Shown: positions 45,383 through 55,419, numbered from the stretch's first letter. The stretch: DNA of 64,000 nucleotides from Legionella_C sp963803545 (GCA_963803545.1 CAWDMX010000001.1:124001-188000); one strand, 5' to 3'. The notes: generated from the letters alone by a model not told the origin. Numbers and translations are program-made.

Positions 45383-46095
45383 TAGACCTCTCTAGGTTTA
45401 ATTACCAATAAAGTTGCATCATAGGTCAGCACGCCCAGCATAATTGCATTGATTAATCTATCGCTGCTGACTTGATAGTAATTATCGTGTGATAAGGGGT
45501 TAGCGCGGTGGGGATCGGCTATAGTCACTTTTTTTGTATGGGCGTCGTATCCACATAAAACCACAAAATGGCCACAAGGCGTACCGCGTATATCATCATA
45601 ACTGGCTCGATTATTACGCCAATATTCACGTGGGCAATCGTAGAGATAAGTTGCACTTAAACCCGTAATTATCGGTATATTTTGCCGAAAATAGGCGTTT
45701 AATAACTTGACATCAATAGTACAAAAACGAATCTCACCCCCTAGCTCAAGATAACTGGTGTAGGAGCTCATGGCTTGCATCAGTTTTTTTGCCCGCTTGT
45801 ATTTCATTTGCGCCATAATTTTTTGCAGCAATAGCGCACGAGAGGCGTAACCGTTATCAAACCAAGACGGATCAAAAATTGTTAAATTGTTAATATAAAT
45901 TGTTGTTTCAAAACCATTGGCCAGAGCATGCTTGCCTAATAAAGACGCAAGCGTCCCGCCAGAATGCGATTGCTCCACTTCTTGGATGATGTTGGTCAAC
46001 GAAACAGGGTGTTGATAATAATTATAGACAGCCCGCAAACTTGTTGGTCCGCAGGTTTCATCGTCCGGTTGATTGTCAATAAGTAATTCTATCAT
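45382..46095 (-). CDS. C39-like papain-fold cysteine peptidase
   Basis: A soluble protein without membrane helices. It has Cys in QPDDETCGPTSLRAVYNYY, His in GTPCGHFVVLCGYD and Asp in IADPHRAN, a C39-type triad. I chose ATG 46095 because the family usually starts a few residues before the QPDD motif. The frame extends to TTG 46152, directly after the upstream stop, so a longer form of 256 residues is possible. Such proteins recur beside RimK-like and GCS2 ligases; it may trim or cleave a ligase product or a peptide. Confidence 0.82.
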   Translation of the reverse strand: MIELLIDNQPDDETCGPTSLRAVYNYYQHPVSLTNIIQEVEQSHSGGTLASLLGKHALANGFETTIYINNLTIFDPSWFDNGYASRALLLQKIMAQMKYKRAKKLMQAMSSYTSYLELGGEIRFCTIDVKLLNAYFRQNIPIITGLSATYLYDCPREYWRNNRASYDDIRGTPCGHFVVLCGYDAHTKKVTIADPHRANPLSHDNYYQVSSDRLINAIMLGVLTYDATLLVIKPREV

Positions 46096-46152
46096 TTCAA
46101 TATCGTGTGAGGGCTTACCTATAACGGTAGTGTGAGCCACTCTTTTTGTCAA

Positions 46153-47451
46153 TCAATGGGTTAGCAATTGCAGCACAACGACACCAAACAGTTGATAAAG
46201 TATTAACGAGCCCCCAAAAGCAAGAATAATGAACACCACTCGTAACAGCGACGTCTTAGCAACCCAGTAGCGCTCGTCCATTTCTATTAACTTGTTAGCC
46301 TTTATTAGTAACACTAAGAGACTTACCAAGCCGTAAAAATAAAAAGAATTGAATCCTAAGAGCGTTTTCAATGCAACCGTCCCGGAAACGACGTGATAGG
46401 CTTGCGGAAAATTAATTAAAAAAAAGCTGCCGCACCAAGCAGCAACACTTTTGCAATTGGGCTGGTTTTCAATAAATAAATAGTGGTAGAGGGCGAGTAG
46501 TGGAAAACTAAGCACGCAAAAATAGTAAAGCCATCCAAGGGGACTTAATAGCATCATCGCCACAATGGTTAAACAGAAGTTATAGTGTTGAAACGCGGGT
46601 TTTTTATCGCGGTAAAGCGTGCGCAAAAACAAAACTAATCCGCTTGTAAAAATACAAAAATAGGCAAGGCGCAGGTATAATACAGAGGAGTCTAAAAATT
46701 TTACATCAATAAGGCGGTATAAAAATCCATTTATCGAAGCGTTCCAGTTGTCGCCATACCAGGTTACCTTACCAATTAACCAGAAATACTCCTTGTAGAT
46801 ATCAATCCCATGCGTTAAAAGCGGAATGCTCCAAGCCACGCAAAAAGTAACAATAATTGTTAGTAGTAATCGATAGCGCTTGTTTCTGAAACTGTAAAAA
46901 ACAAGCAATCCCGGAAATAGTTTGATGGCAATAATTAGCCCCCACAAAATCCCTGCCGCGTAATCTTTATTTTTAAGGTAACAAGAATAGCCGGCGACAA
47001 TAAAAAAAAACAGTACATTTCCAAGCTGACCAATACAAAAGTTCTGTAAGGTTGCAAAACAGACTAAATAAATAAGCACAACACTCGCTTGATACTGTTT
47101 TTTTTGAGCGTTGTTAAAAATAATGGAGGTTGTTAACATCATTGCCTTGACTCCGAGAGCCAGTGATAGGAGTAGCCACACGACAGACGCCGATTCGTAC
47201 GACAGCAAAGCCAAAGGTCGGATAACTTCGAGAAAAATAGGCGGGGTTAGGTTAACGGACAATATAGATTTTATGGGCGCAAAACTACTGTACAATGCGT
47301 GGTAAGGCGTACGATGCACCTTGTATTCAGAAGCAGCCGCATAGAATGTCGCCATATCCGCTCGAATATAAACATGGTAAAGCAGGTACATAATAAGCAG
47401 GTACATCCCCGACACTGCAGCAATCAAATACCGTCTGTAGGATGACCGCAT
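46153..47451 (-). CDS. GT87-type polyprenyl-phosphate sugar transferase
   Basis: The 432-residue polytopic membrane protein has about ten helices. The first periplasmic loop has RADMATFYAAASEY (Asp near the end of helix 1), and GQLGNVLFFFIVAG and WGLIIAIKLFPGLLVFY follow. These are signs of the DUF2029/GT87 family of lipid-linked mannosyltransferase-like enzymes. It would add a sugar on the periplasmic side; acceptor unknown. It directly precedes the C39-like gene and starts seven bases after DUF4442, so it belongs to the same operon. Confidence 0.85.
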   Translation of the reverse strand: MRSSYRRYLIAAVSGMYLLIMYLLYHVYIRADMATFYAAASEYKVHRTPYHALYSSFAPIKSILSVNLTPPIFLEVIRPLALLSYESASVVWLLLSLALGVKAMMLTTSIIFNNAQKKQYQASVVLIYLVCFATLQNFCIGQLGNVLFFFIVAGYSCYLKNKDYAAGILWGLIIAIKLFPGLLVFYSFRNKRYRLLLTIIVTFCVAWSIPLLTHGIDIYKEYFWLIGKVTWYGDNWNASINGFLYRLIDVKFLDSSVLYLRLAYFCIFTSGLVLFLRTLYRDKKPAFQHYNFCLTIVAMMLLSPLGWLYYFCVLSFPLLALYHYLFIENQPNCKSVAAWCGSFFLINFPQAYHVVSGTVALKTLLGFNSFYFYGLVSLLVLLIKANKLIEMDERYWVAKTSLLRVVFIILAFGGSLILYQLFGVVVLQLLTH

Positions 47452-47458
47452 TAGACGC

Positions 47459-47977
47459 TCATCGCAACAGGGCCTTTATTGAGAGCTCAAGCGTAAACTC
47501 AGCAACCAATTCGGGATTTTCTGGATAATTGACAAAACCTTGAACATGAATACTTTGATTTATCCGTTTTTGACTTGCAAGCGACTCCTCAATCATTGTT
47601 TTAACGCGCTCACCTTGTTCGCAGATAAAATAGACATCGTCTTCAGCGCGCTTGAGAAATTGCGCTTGAAACGATTTAAAAGCCAGTGAAACTGGCACAT
47701 CCATTAATTTGCTAAAATAAAATCCATACAGCCCCGCCGCTAAATCCGCTCCTGCCGCAAGTGCTGCAAAATACATCGAATGCAAATGATTTTTACTACG
47801 TCTGCATAATGGAATGCGGATAATTAAACTCTCGTCCTTCAAGCAAATAATTTTTGGTCGCAGATACCCTAAGAGGGGTACCTTAAACCGACAAAAGTAC
47901 CATAAGAAAAATTTAAATCGCAATTGAAAGGACGTAGTGCGGGTACAAAGTGTTCTTTTAGTTTGACGTTTGTTCAT
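47459..47977 (-). CDS. DUF4442 hotdog-fold thioesterase-like protein
   Basis: The 172-residue protein has the family pattern SKNHLHSMYFAALAAGADLAAGL, preceded by IIRIPLCRR and followed by FKSFQAQFLKRAEDDVYF. The hotdog fold suggests an acyl-thioester substrate. The N-terminus MNKRQTKRTLCTRTTS is basic and may be a few residues too long. It is the first gene of the DUF4442-GT87-C39-RimK-GCS2 operon. Its function is unknown. Confidence 0.82.
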   Translation of the reverse strand: MNKRQTKRTLCTRTTSFQLRFKFFLWYFCRFKVPLLGYLRPKIICLKDESLIIRIPLCRRSKNHLHSMYFAALAAGADLAAGLYGFYFSKLMDVPVSLAFKSFQAQFLKRAEDDVYFICEQGERVKTMIEESLASQKRINQSIHVQGFVNYPENPELVAEFTLELSIKALLR

Positions 47978-48617
47978 AGCTATCCAATTTAGTCGTATTA
48001 AGCCTATTAATAATAAATAATGACCCTTTTTTTACTACCATTACCGAAACATTTATTTCTGGAATGCTTAGGGTCTGGCGCATTACTCAATAATCATTGC
48101 TGGCAAAGTTACTATGATTCACCGTCTCCATTTGTGAAAACTGGGAATGCAGGGTTAATTTTTGATTCCGAATGTCGGCTTCTATATCGCCCATAAAACT
48201 AGAGGGCGCCGCCCATGCAGCCGGCGAATAATATCTTTTAACCGCTTTGAGGGTCGCAGCCCTATTTTTATAGTTAACATTAAAAGTTTATTGCAACACC
48301 TCCTGCGTTCAGGTGTTAACCGAATCCGATTTGGCGTGTTGCAGGCTAGGTCATAGCAGAACGAAAAATACCATCCATTTAGCAAGACTTTTATACATTA
48401 AAATCCTTTTTCTAGCATCGGCCCGTTTGCAAGAAAATTACTGTAATTAACCTGGACAAAAATTACAAGGGGCTTAAAATAGTCTTTTTCTGAAATGCCG
48501 AAAAACACCACTCTCCGCTGGTTAAAATGGTGTCAACAACCGTTGCACTACACTCGCACGTTAGTAAAGTTACAGACCCAGGGGATTTAGAGCGGTGTTT
48601 AACGATAAGGGGTCTTT
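47978..48617. other. 640-base stretch without a supported gene, upstream of uvrA
   Basis: Opposed open frames at 48162-48356 (+) and 48182-48385 (-) overlap each other and match nothing I know. AACACCT (48295-48301) and AGGTGTT (48311-48317) form a short hairpin. The uvrA promoter should be in the last 100 bases, but I see no clear LexA box. ssb, which often lies divergent from uvrA, is absent. The basic translation of the minus frame (LTPERRRCCNKLLM) may be chance. Confidence 0.4.
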
Positions 48618-51449
48618 ATGCATACCATCAAAATTCGCGGGGCCCGCACGCACAATCTTAAAAATATTTCCGTTGACATCCCACGCAATCAGCTAACGGT
48701 AATAACCGGATTATCCGGATCTGGAAAGTCCTCTTTGGCCTTTGACACCTTGTATGCTGAGGGGCAAAGACGCTATGTGGAGTCTTTATCGGCCTATGCT
48801 CGTCAGTTTCTATCGATGATGGAAAAACCGGATGTTGACTCCATAGAAGGCTTGTCACCGGCTATCTCGATTGAACAAAAAGCGACGTCCCACAATCCCC
48901 GGTCGACGGTGGGTACTATAACCGAAATTTATGATTATTTACGCTTACTTTACGCTCGAGTGGGTGAGCCTCGCTGTCCGACTCATAAGCTGCCTTTGCA
49001 CGCACAAACTATTAGCCAGATGGTCGACCACGTGCTTACTCTCCCTGAAAACAGTCGGGCCATGATCCTCGCACCGATCGTCCAAAATCGAAAAGGCGAA
49101 CACGTGCAATTGCTGCAGCAATTACAAGCACAAGGCTATGTGCGTGCACGTATCAATGGTGAAATTTACGAGCTTGACGCACCGCCTAAACTCGCTTTAC
49201 GCCAAAAGCATACGATTGAGGTAATTGTTGATAGATTCAAGGTTCGAGCCGATATGGCTACCCGGCTGAGTGAGTCTTTTGAAAACGCTTTGTCTTTGGC
49301 CGAAGGCATTGTACTCGTGAGTTCCCTGGATACGAGTTTTACAGAGCTTGTATTTTCAGCAAAGTTTGCCTGCCCTCATTGTGGTTATAGTTTAAGTGAA
49401 CTAGAACCACGACTGTTTTCTTTTAATAATCCTATGGGAGCCTGCCCTACCTGCGACGGCTTAGGTATTGATCAATTTTTTGATCCCAATAGAATTATTC
49501 ACAACGAACAGGCAAGTTTGGCGAATGGCGCCATTAGAGGATGGGATAGGAAAACCGCCTATTATTTTCCAATGCTTGAATCGCTTGCAAAGCACTACCG
49601 TTTTGATATTAATCAGCCCTACCACACCCTCACCACGGCAATTCAACACATTATTCTTTACGGCAGCGGCGACGAGCTAATCGCGTTTCAATACCAACGG
49701 CCTCGTGGCGACTTCGTGGGTAAAAAACACGCGTTTGAAGGCGTAATACCCAATATGCAACGGCGCTATCGCGACTCCGACTCTTCTTTGTTACGGGAAG
49801 AGCTGGCTAAATACCTAACCGCACGTCCCTGTCAAACCTGCTTTGGTGCGCGCCTGCGTCAAGAAGCGCGTCATGTGTTTATCGAAGATCGAAGTCTGCC
49901 TGAAATAGCTGCTTATTCCATTGAAACCGCTCATCACTTTTTCAAATCATTACGCTTAACCGGAAATCGTGGTGAAATCGCCGCTAAAATTAATAAAGAA
50001 ATCGTAGAGCGTCTTGGATTTTTAGTAAACGTTGGTCTTGACTATCTCTCCCTAAGTCGCAGCGCCGAAACCTTGTCCGGTGGTGAAGCCCAACGCATTC
50101 GACTGGCAAGCCAAATTGGCTCAGGACTGGTGGGCGTGATGTACATCTTAGATGAGCCATCAATTGGTTTGCACCAGCGTGATAACGAACGCTTATTGAA
50201 AACACTAGTGCATTTGCGTGATTTAGGCAACTCGGTCATTGTGGTAGAGCACGACGAAGACGCCATCCGTCACGCGGATTATGTTTTGGATGTAGGCCCC
50301 GGCGCAGGAGTGCATGGCGGGATTATAGTTGCCGCTGGAACGCCTGCGGATATCATTGCGCACAAAGAGTCGTTAACCGGACAATATCTTGCTGGAACCT
50401 TGGCTATTGAAATACCAAGGCAGCGTCAGCCTGTCAATTCTGACAGAATGCTTTCAATGACCGGCGTGACTTGTAATAATCTCGCAAATGTATCGGTGTC
50501 CATCCCTTTGGGGGTAATTACCTGCATCACTGGAGTGTCGGGGTCTGGAAAATCAAGCTTAATAAACGATACTCTCTACCCACGCGCCGCCAACGCACTG
50601 AACCGAGCCAATCTCCTAACAATTGGCGCTTTAGAATCGCTTTCAGGTCTGGAGCACTGCGATAAGGTCATTGACATTGACCAAAGCCCGATTGGTAGAA
50701 CGCCCCGGTCAAACCCGGCGACTTATACCGGAATATTTACGCCCATCCGTGAACTTTTTTCAGGAACACCGGAGGCGCGTGTGCGCGGCTACCAACCAGG
50801 CCGGTTTAGCTTTAACGTTAAAGGTGGTCGCTGTGAAGCATGCCAAGGCGATGGGTTAATTAAAGTAGAAATGCACTTTTTACCGGATATTTATGTCTCC
50901 TGCGATGTCTGCCAAGGCAAACGTTACAATCGAGAAACTTTAGAAATTTTCTACAAAGGCAAAACAATTGATGAGGTTTTAGGGATGACGGTTGAGGAAG
51001 CTCGTCTTTTTTTCGATGCAGTTCCTGTTCTTTCACGAAAATGCCAAACCTTAATTGACGTAGGCCTGTCCTACATCTGTCTTGGACAAAGCGCTACAAC
51101 ACTCTCAGGCGGGGAGGCTCAACGCATCAAACTCGCACGGGAACTCTCCAAAAGAGATACCGGACGCACCTTGTATCTTTTAGATGAACCCACTACAGGA
51201 TTGCATTTTCACGACATAAAACAATTGCTCCAGGTCTTAGTGCGTTTGCGTGGGAAGGGTAATACTATTGTCATCATTGAGCACAATCTTGACGTCATTA
51301 AAACCGCCGATTGGATAATTGACTTGGGCCCTGAGGGTGGAAACAAAGGCGGTAAAATACTTGTGACCGGCACCCCGGAAACCGTGGCTAAATGCAAAAA
51401 ATCCTATACGGGTCAATTTTTGAAACCTATTTTGGCGACTCAAATTTAA
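48618..51449 (+). CDS. uvrA: Excinuclease ABC subunit A
   Basis: UvrA is the damage sensor of nucleotide excision repair. The 943-residue protein has two ABC-type ATPase modules: Walker A motifs ITGLSGSGKSSLAFD (near residue 30) and ITGVSGSGKSSLINDTL (near 640), and signature motifs SGGEAQRIRLASQIG and LSGGEAQRIKLAREL. It also has two zinc modules (CPHCGYS to CPTCDG; CEACQGDG to CDVCQG). The length matches the family. It appears to be monocistronic. Confidence 0.98.
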   Translation: MHTIKIRGARTHNLKNISVDIPRNQLTVITGLSGSGKSSLAFDTLYAEGQRRYVESLSAYARQFLSMMEKPDVDSIEGLSPAISIEQKATSHNPRSTVGTITEIYDYLRLLYARVGEPRCPTHKLPLHAQTISQMVDHVLTLPENSRAMILAPIVQNRKGEHVQLLQQLQAQGYVRARINGEIYELDAPPKLALRQKHTIEVIVDRFKVRADMATRLSESFENALSLAEGIVLVSSLDTSFTELVFSAKFACPHCGYSLSELEPRLFSFNNPMGACPTCDGLGIDQFFDPNRIIHNEQASLANGAIRGWDRKTAYYFPMLESLAKHYRFDINQPYHTLTTAIQHIILYGSGDELIAFQYQRPRGDFVGKKHAFEGVIPNMQRRYRDSDSSLLREELAKYLTARPCQTCFGARLRQEARHVFIEDRSLPEIAAYSIETAHHFFKSLRLTGNRGEIAAKINKEIVERLGFLVNVGLDYLSLSRSAETLSGGEAQRIRLASQIGSGLVGVMYILDEPSIGLHQRDNERLLKTLVHLRDLGNSVIVVEHDEDAIRHADYVLDVGPGAGVHGGIIVAAGTPADIIAHKESLTGQYLAGTLAIEIPRQRQPVNSDRMLSMTGVTCNNLANVSVSIPLGVITCITGVSGSGKSSLINDTLYPRAANALNRANLLTIGALESLSGLEHCDKVIDIDQSPIGRTPRSNPATYTGIFTPIRELFSGTPEARVRGYQPGRFSFNVKGGRCEACQGDGLIKVEMHFLPDIYVSCDVCQGKRYNRETLEIFYKGKTIDEVLGMTVEEARLFFDAVPVLSRKCQTLIDVGLSYICLGQSATTLSGGEAQRIKLARELSKRDTGRTLYLLDEPTTGLHFHDIKQLLQVLVRLRGKGNTIVIIEHNLDVIKTADWIIDLGPEGGNKGGKILVTGTPETVAKCKKSYTGQFLKPILATQI

Positions 51450-51533
51450 TAAGTTCGGGTTAAGAGCGCGTCGGTATCTTCACCTGTGAAATAGACTATA
51501 ATTTAGTATCAAACAACTGCGCAGGGGGCACGT

Positions 51534-52115
51534 ATGGGAACTATATTAGTTATAATTGCAATTATTGTGGGCTTGTTTTTTATATGGGCTATTGCTGTTT
51601 ACAACAGTTTAATTGCCTTAATTGAAGTTATTAATAATAACAATCGCCAAATTGACATTCAACTCGACAGACGGTTCAAAGTATTTGAATCGTTAATAAA
51701 TACCGTTAAAAGCTATATGGACTATGAAAAATCTACTTTGAAAGAGGTGGTAGAGCTGCGTAACCAGGCACAGGCCGCAAAAGCGCATGGTAAAGATGAC
51801 AAGCGTATTGAAGCAGAAAATGAAATTTCAAAAATTGCCAGCAGTATAAATATCGTTTTTGAACAATATCCTGATTTGAAAGCCAATCAAAATGCCTTGC
51901 AACTGCAGGAGGAAATTGTAAATACGGAAAATAAATTGTCCTTTTCCAAACAAGCGTATAACGACAGCGTAGAGCGCTACAACGCTAAGAAAAAATCTTT
52001 TTTTGAAGCGATGGTTGTGGGTTTTTACAACAGTATTCTTGATAAAGAGTTCGTCTATTGGTCGTTACCGGATGAAAAAATAAAAGCACACGAAGAGTAC
52101 ACGGTGCGGTTGTAG
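51534..52115 (+). CDS. LemA family protein
   Basis: The 193-residue protein has an N-terminal membrane helix (ILVIIAIIVGLFFIWAIAVYNSLI) and a helical bundle with the LemA pattern QLDRRFKVFESLINTVKSYMDYEKS, then FSKQAYNDSVERYNAKKKSF. The C-terminal part is cytoplasmic or periplasmic and of unknown function. It lies eight bases before an HtpX-like protease; lemA-htpX pairing is widespread. TATAAT at 51497-51502 may be its -10 box. Confidence 0.93.
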   Translation: MGTILVIIAIIVGLFFIWAIAVYNSLIALIEVINNNNRQIDIQLDRRFKVFESLINTVKSYMDYEKSTLKEVVELRNQAQAAKAHGKDDKRIEAENEISKIASSINIVFEQYPDLKANQNALQLQEEIVNTENKLSFSKQAYNDSVERYNAKKKSFFEAMVVGFYNSILDKEFVYWSLPDEKIKAHEEYTVRL

Positions 52116-52123
52116 ACATTGTC

Positions 52124-53146
52124 ATGCCGATAAGCGATTACGATGCAACCGTCAGTGATTGGCGCAGACAACTGCTTCTCAATGAACGCAAAACGCGCGC
52201 AGTGATCGCACTCTTTTGCATGATTTACGGTGCGGTTGGAATAGTTGCCGATGTATTCCTGCTCACCACTCATTATCCAGGGCTTACTATTGAGCAGTCC
52301 TTATACGCCTTATTCACCTTGAGTACTATACCCTACGCCACATTGATAATGGCTGCCATCGCACTGCTTACCTTAGGGATTACCTTTCGGTTCTACGATA
52401 GAATTATGTTACTTGGCACTCAATACCATGAAATAACACCAAACGAGCATCAGAATTTATCCGAAAAGCAGGCCTACAATGTAATTGAGGAAATGAAGGT
52501 TGCCGCAGGCTTACGATTTATGCCCAAAGTATTCGTTATTGATGCCAACTACATGAATGCGTTTGCCAGTGGCTACAGCGAAAAATCAGCGATGGTTGCT
52601 ATAACACGGGGATTATTAGAAAAATTAGACCGTGCTGAATTGCAGGCGGTAATGGCGCATGAATTGAGCCACATTCGTCACGGCGACATTAAACTGTCGT
52701 TAACCGTAGCCGTGCTGAGTAATATTCTATTAATTGTGATAGATGTACTGTTTTACAGCGTTGTTTTTAGAAGCGACAAACGTCGTGATAATCGCATTGC
52801 GGTGGTAATCATTGTTTTGCGCTATGTCCTGCCTTTATTAACAATAGTACTAACGCTTTTTTTAAGCCGTACTCGGGAGTACATGGCGGATGCCGGTGCG
52901 GTGGAGTTGATGCGTGACAACGAACCCATGGTTAGAGCGTTGTTAAAAATTAACGACGACAATTGCAACCACGCCGAGCAATATCAACAGGAATACCGTC
53001 AAACAGCACACGAACAATTACGCCAACAATCGTACTTATACGATCCATGCGCGATAGACCCGATTAAGTCCTTGACGAATGCCTTTGCAACACACCCCGC
53101 TATAGAGCAAAGAATTCGCGCTTTAGGATACTCGAAAAAAAAATAA
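52124..53146 (+). CDS. HtpX-like M48 membrane metalloprotease
   Basis: The 340-residue protein has two N-terminal membrane helices and a zinc site AVMAHELSHIRHGD (HExxH) at about residues 181-194. A further membrane segment follows, and the third ligand Glu is in LSRTREYMADAGAVEL. It probably degrades misfolded membrane proteins, like HtpX. It is longer than E. coli HtpX and of the LemA-linked type. GTAGACATTGTC ahead of the ATG lacks a strong ribosome site, so it may be translationally coupled to lemA. Confidence 0.92.
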   Translation: MPISDYDATVSDWRRQLLLNERKTRAVIALFCMIYGAVGIVADVFLLTTHYPGLTIEQSLYALFTLSTIPYATLIMAAIALLTLGITFRFYDRIMLLGTQYHEITPNEHQNLSEKQAYNVIEEMKVAAGLRFMPKVFVIDANYMNAFASGYSEKSAMVAITRGLLEKLDRAELQAVMAHELSHIRHGDIKLSLTVAVLSNILLIVIDVLFYSVVFRSDKRRDNRIAVVIIVLRYVLPLLTIVLTLFLSRTREYMADAGAVELMRDNEPMVRALLKINDDNCNHAEQYQQEYRQTAHEQLRQQSYLYDPCAIDPIKSLTNAFATHPAIEQRIRALGYSKKK

Positions 53147-53252
53147 TCTCTCTCGCTATGGCTGTAAAAGCAATTTATATTTGGATGTTTTTCATTTGTA
53201 AACTACAATAGAAAATTCAATACAGGATCATCAATTCGTCAGTAGGATATCT

Positions 53253-53672
53253 GTGAATAATTCAGAACAGGATAGTAATAGTACCCCGCTGAAAGCAACT
53301 CCATGCCGTCTGCTTTTGGTTGAAGACAACTGTATCGCGCTAAAAATGGTTCAGCTGCTGGCAGAACAAGCACGATGCCAATACATGAGCGCTGAGAATA
53401 GCGAAACAGCGTTGCAAATGATTTTCTCAAGCTCTTTCGATATGATTATAACCGATCTTGGCTTGCCTGATTTCTCAGGATACGACCTTACTATTAAAAT
53501 AAGACATTGGGAGAGAAAAATTCAACGCGCTCCCTTACCAATTATTGGACTTACCGCACAAACTATAGAGCTGGCTCGCCCTAGAGCTTTCTTAGCGGGG
53601 ATGGATGAGCTGCTCGCAAAACCTCTGCGACTCAACGACCTCAAAAAATTGCTTGCCCGCTACTCTTTGTAG
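53253..53672 (+). CDS. Stand-alone response regulator receiver protein
   Basis: The 139-residue protein is a single REC domain: LLVEDNCIALKM (acidic pair), the phosphoacceptor Asp in DMIITDLGLPDFSGYDL, Thr in IIGLTAQ, and Lys in LLAKPLRL. There is no output domain, so it probably relays phosphate to or from a hybrid kinase or phosphotransfer protein. It resembles the receiver part of BarA/LetS-type kinases. The start is GTG with AGGA upstream. No kinase gene is adjacent. Confidence 0.88.
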   Translation: MNNSEQDSNSTPLKATPCRLLLVEDNCIALKMVQLLAEQARCQYMSAENSETALQMIFSSSFDMIITDLGLPDFSGYDLTIKIRHWERKIQRAPLPIIGLTAQTIELARPRAFLAGMDELLAKPLRLNDLKKLLARYSL

Positions 53673-53695
53673 GATATATTTTCTCGTACCAGCTT

Positions 53696-54469
53696 TTATT
53701 CCCGGAGGCCGACACCTTTTTTCAATAAAATTAAATTAATAATTGTTAAAAGGATAACTAATCCGGTAATTATGAACATAGATAAAGTCATGCTGACTTC
53801 TTCCTGACCAATCATGGCGTGGCGCAAGGCGTTAACCATATAAACAATGGGATTAAAATGCGACAAAGTCTGCCACAGAGGCGGTAACATGCTTATTGAG
53901 TAAAAAACACCGCCAAGGTAGGTCAGTGGAGTAAGAATAAAAGTTGGGATAAGCATCACATCATCGAAACTTCGAGCCAGCATGGCATTGGTAAAGCCAG
54001 CTAATGAAAAAAGTGTAGCTACCAAGAAAACGACTAAAAGAGTGAGCGGTAAATGACTTAGTGGAATAACTAAAAAAAAGGCCGCTACTAAATACACTAA
54101 GAGCGCAACTATCAAGCCCCGCAAAACCCCGCCGAGAACATAACCGAAAAGCAGTAAGCTGTTGTGCATTGGACTAATGAGAATTTCCTCAATACTTTTT
54201 TGAAAGCGCACGCTGAACAAAGAAGTTGAAACATTGCTGTACGCATTAGTAATGACCGACATCATTATCAGTCCAGGAGCGATGAAAAGCGGGTAAGATA
54301 CGCCTTGAATCGGCCCAATACGCCCACCAATTAAACTACCAAATATTAAAAAATAAAGGGCTGTGGTTATCACTGGCGGTAAAAAAACTTGGCTTGCAAT
54401 ACGAAACATACGTACCATTTCGCGTCTAACCAAGGTGTATAGTGCGATTAGTTGTCGGTTAACGGTCAT
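53696..54469 (-). CDS. yadH: ABC-2 type transporter permease, YadH-like
   Basis: The 257-residue membrane protein has six helices and the ABC-2 permease pattern: RMFRIASQVFLPPVITTALYFLIFG near the N-terminus, APGLIMMSVITNAYSN, and the LTYLGGVFYSISMLPPLWQTLSHFNPIVYMVNALR signature (shortened). It starts within the last 11 bases of the ATPase gene. The pair matches YadG/YadH; the exported substrate is not known. Confidence 0.9.
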   Translation of the reverse strand: MTVNRQLIALYTLVRREMVRMFRIASQVFLPPVITTALYFLIFGSLIGGRIGPIQGVSYPLFIAPGLIMMSVITNAYSNVSTSLFSVRFQKSIEEILISPMHNSLLLFGYVLGGVLRGLIVALLVYLVAAFFLVIPLSHLPLTLLVVFLVATLFSLAGFTNAMLARSFDDVMLIPTFILTPLTYLGGVFYSISMLPPLWQTLSHFNPIVYMVNALRHAMIGQEEVSMTLSMFIITGLVILLTIINLILLKKGVGLRE

Positions 54470-55370
54470 GATTAATGAGGTCCAAAAATAGTTCTTCTAA
54501 ACGATTGGTTTTATTGCGAACGCTAAAAACCACGATGTTATGAGCGCTAAGTAATTCAAAAACTTCATTCAAAGGGGTTTCATTATCAACACGTATCTCA
54601 ATAGTATGGCAATCAGTAAGCACGGCTTTGTAGGGCAGCCTTGGTAGGGTTTCAAGAGCGGCGTTTACTGTAAGTACTAAGGTCTGATAGCGTAAAGTTG
54701 CTAATAAAGTTCGCATTGAGGTGTTTTGAACAATAAGTCCTTTATCAATAATAGCGATATTTTTACACAGCTGCTCGGCTTCCTCGAGGTAGTGCGTTGT
54801 AAGAATTATTGTCGTTCCAGCAGCGTTAGTTTCTGTTAAAAACTCCCACATACTGCGTCTAATTTCAATATCGACTCCCGCCGTAGGCTCGTCTAATATT
54901 AATACTTTCGGCTCATGCATCAGCGCCCGAGCAATCATTAACCGACGCTTCATTCCACCGGATAGGTGCCGTATAATTGCGTTTCTTTTATCCCAAATGC
55001 CTAATTTTTTTAACAACAACCCAGCGCGATCCCTCGCCAACGCTCTGCTAATACCATAGAACCCCGCTTGATTAATTAAAATTTGCTCACAGGTTTCAAA
55101 AATATTTAAATTAAACTCTTGGGGAACAATACCTAACAAAAATTTTGCTTTGTCCGCTTGCGCGTCTAAATCATAGCCATGAATGCAAATAGAGCCAGAT
55201 GTTTTGGTTAACAACGTACTTATTAAACCTATGGTAGTGGACTTTCCAGCCCCATTCGCACCCAGTAAAGCAAAGAAGTCGCCGGACTTGACCGTCAAGT
55301 CAATGCCCTTTAATGCTGCAATACCATTTCGATATATTTTGCGAAGTTGGGTAATTTCAAGCGCGTGCAT
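54459..55370 (-). CDS. yadG: ABC transporter ATP-binding protein, YadG-like
   Basis: The 303-residue ATPase has Walker A GANGAGKSTTIGLISTLL, the Q-loop in GIVPQEFNL, signature LSGGMKRRLMIARALMH and Walker B VLILDEPTAGVD. The 80-residue C-terminal extension is typical of the drug/lipid exporter (ABC-A type) ATPases. It overlaps the permease gene by 11 bases. Confidence 0.92.
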   Translation of the reverse strand: MHALEITQLRKIYRNGIAALKGIDLTVKSGDFFALLGANGAGKSTTIGLISTLLTKTSGSICIHGYDLDAQADKAKFLLGIVPQEFNLNIFETCEQILINQAGFYGISRALARDRAGLLLKKLGIWDKRNAIIRHLSGGMKRRLMIARALMHEPKVLILDEPTAGVDIEIRRSMWEFLTETNAAGTTIILTTHYLEEAEQLCKNIAIIDKGLIVQNTSMRTLLATLRYQTLVLTVNAALETLPRLPYKAVLTDCHTIEIRVDNETPLNEVFELLSAHNIVVFSVRNKTNRLEELFLDLINHDR

Positions 55371-55419
55371 AGCAAGCCATTAGAATAAAGTATAAGCGAT
55401 AAAGTAGCACAGTTAAGAC

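Noticed and set aside
48162..48385. Opposed 64- and 67-residue frames upstream of uvrA
   Set aside because: They overlap each other on opposite strands, lack ribosome sites and match no family.
48500..48617. LexA box for uvrA
   Set aside because: No CTG-N10-CAG palindrome was seen; CTGTAATTAACCTGG is only a half match.
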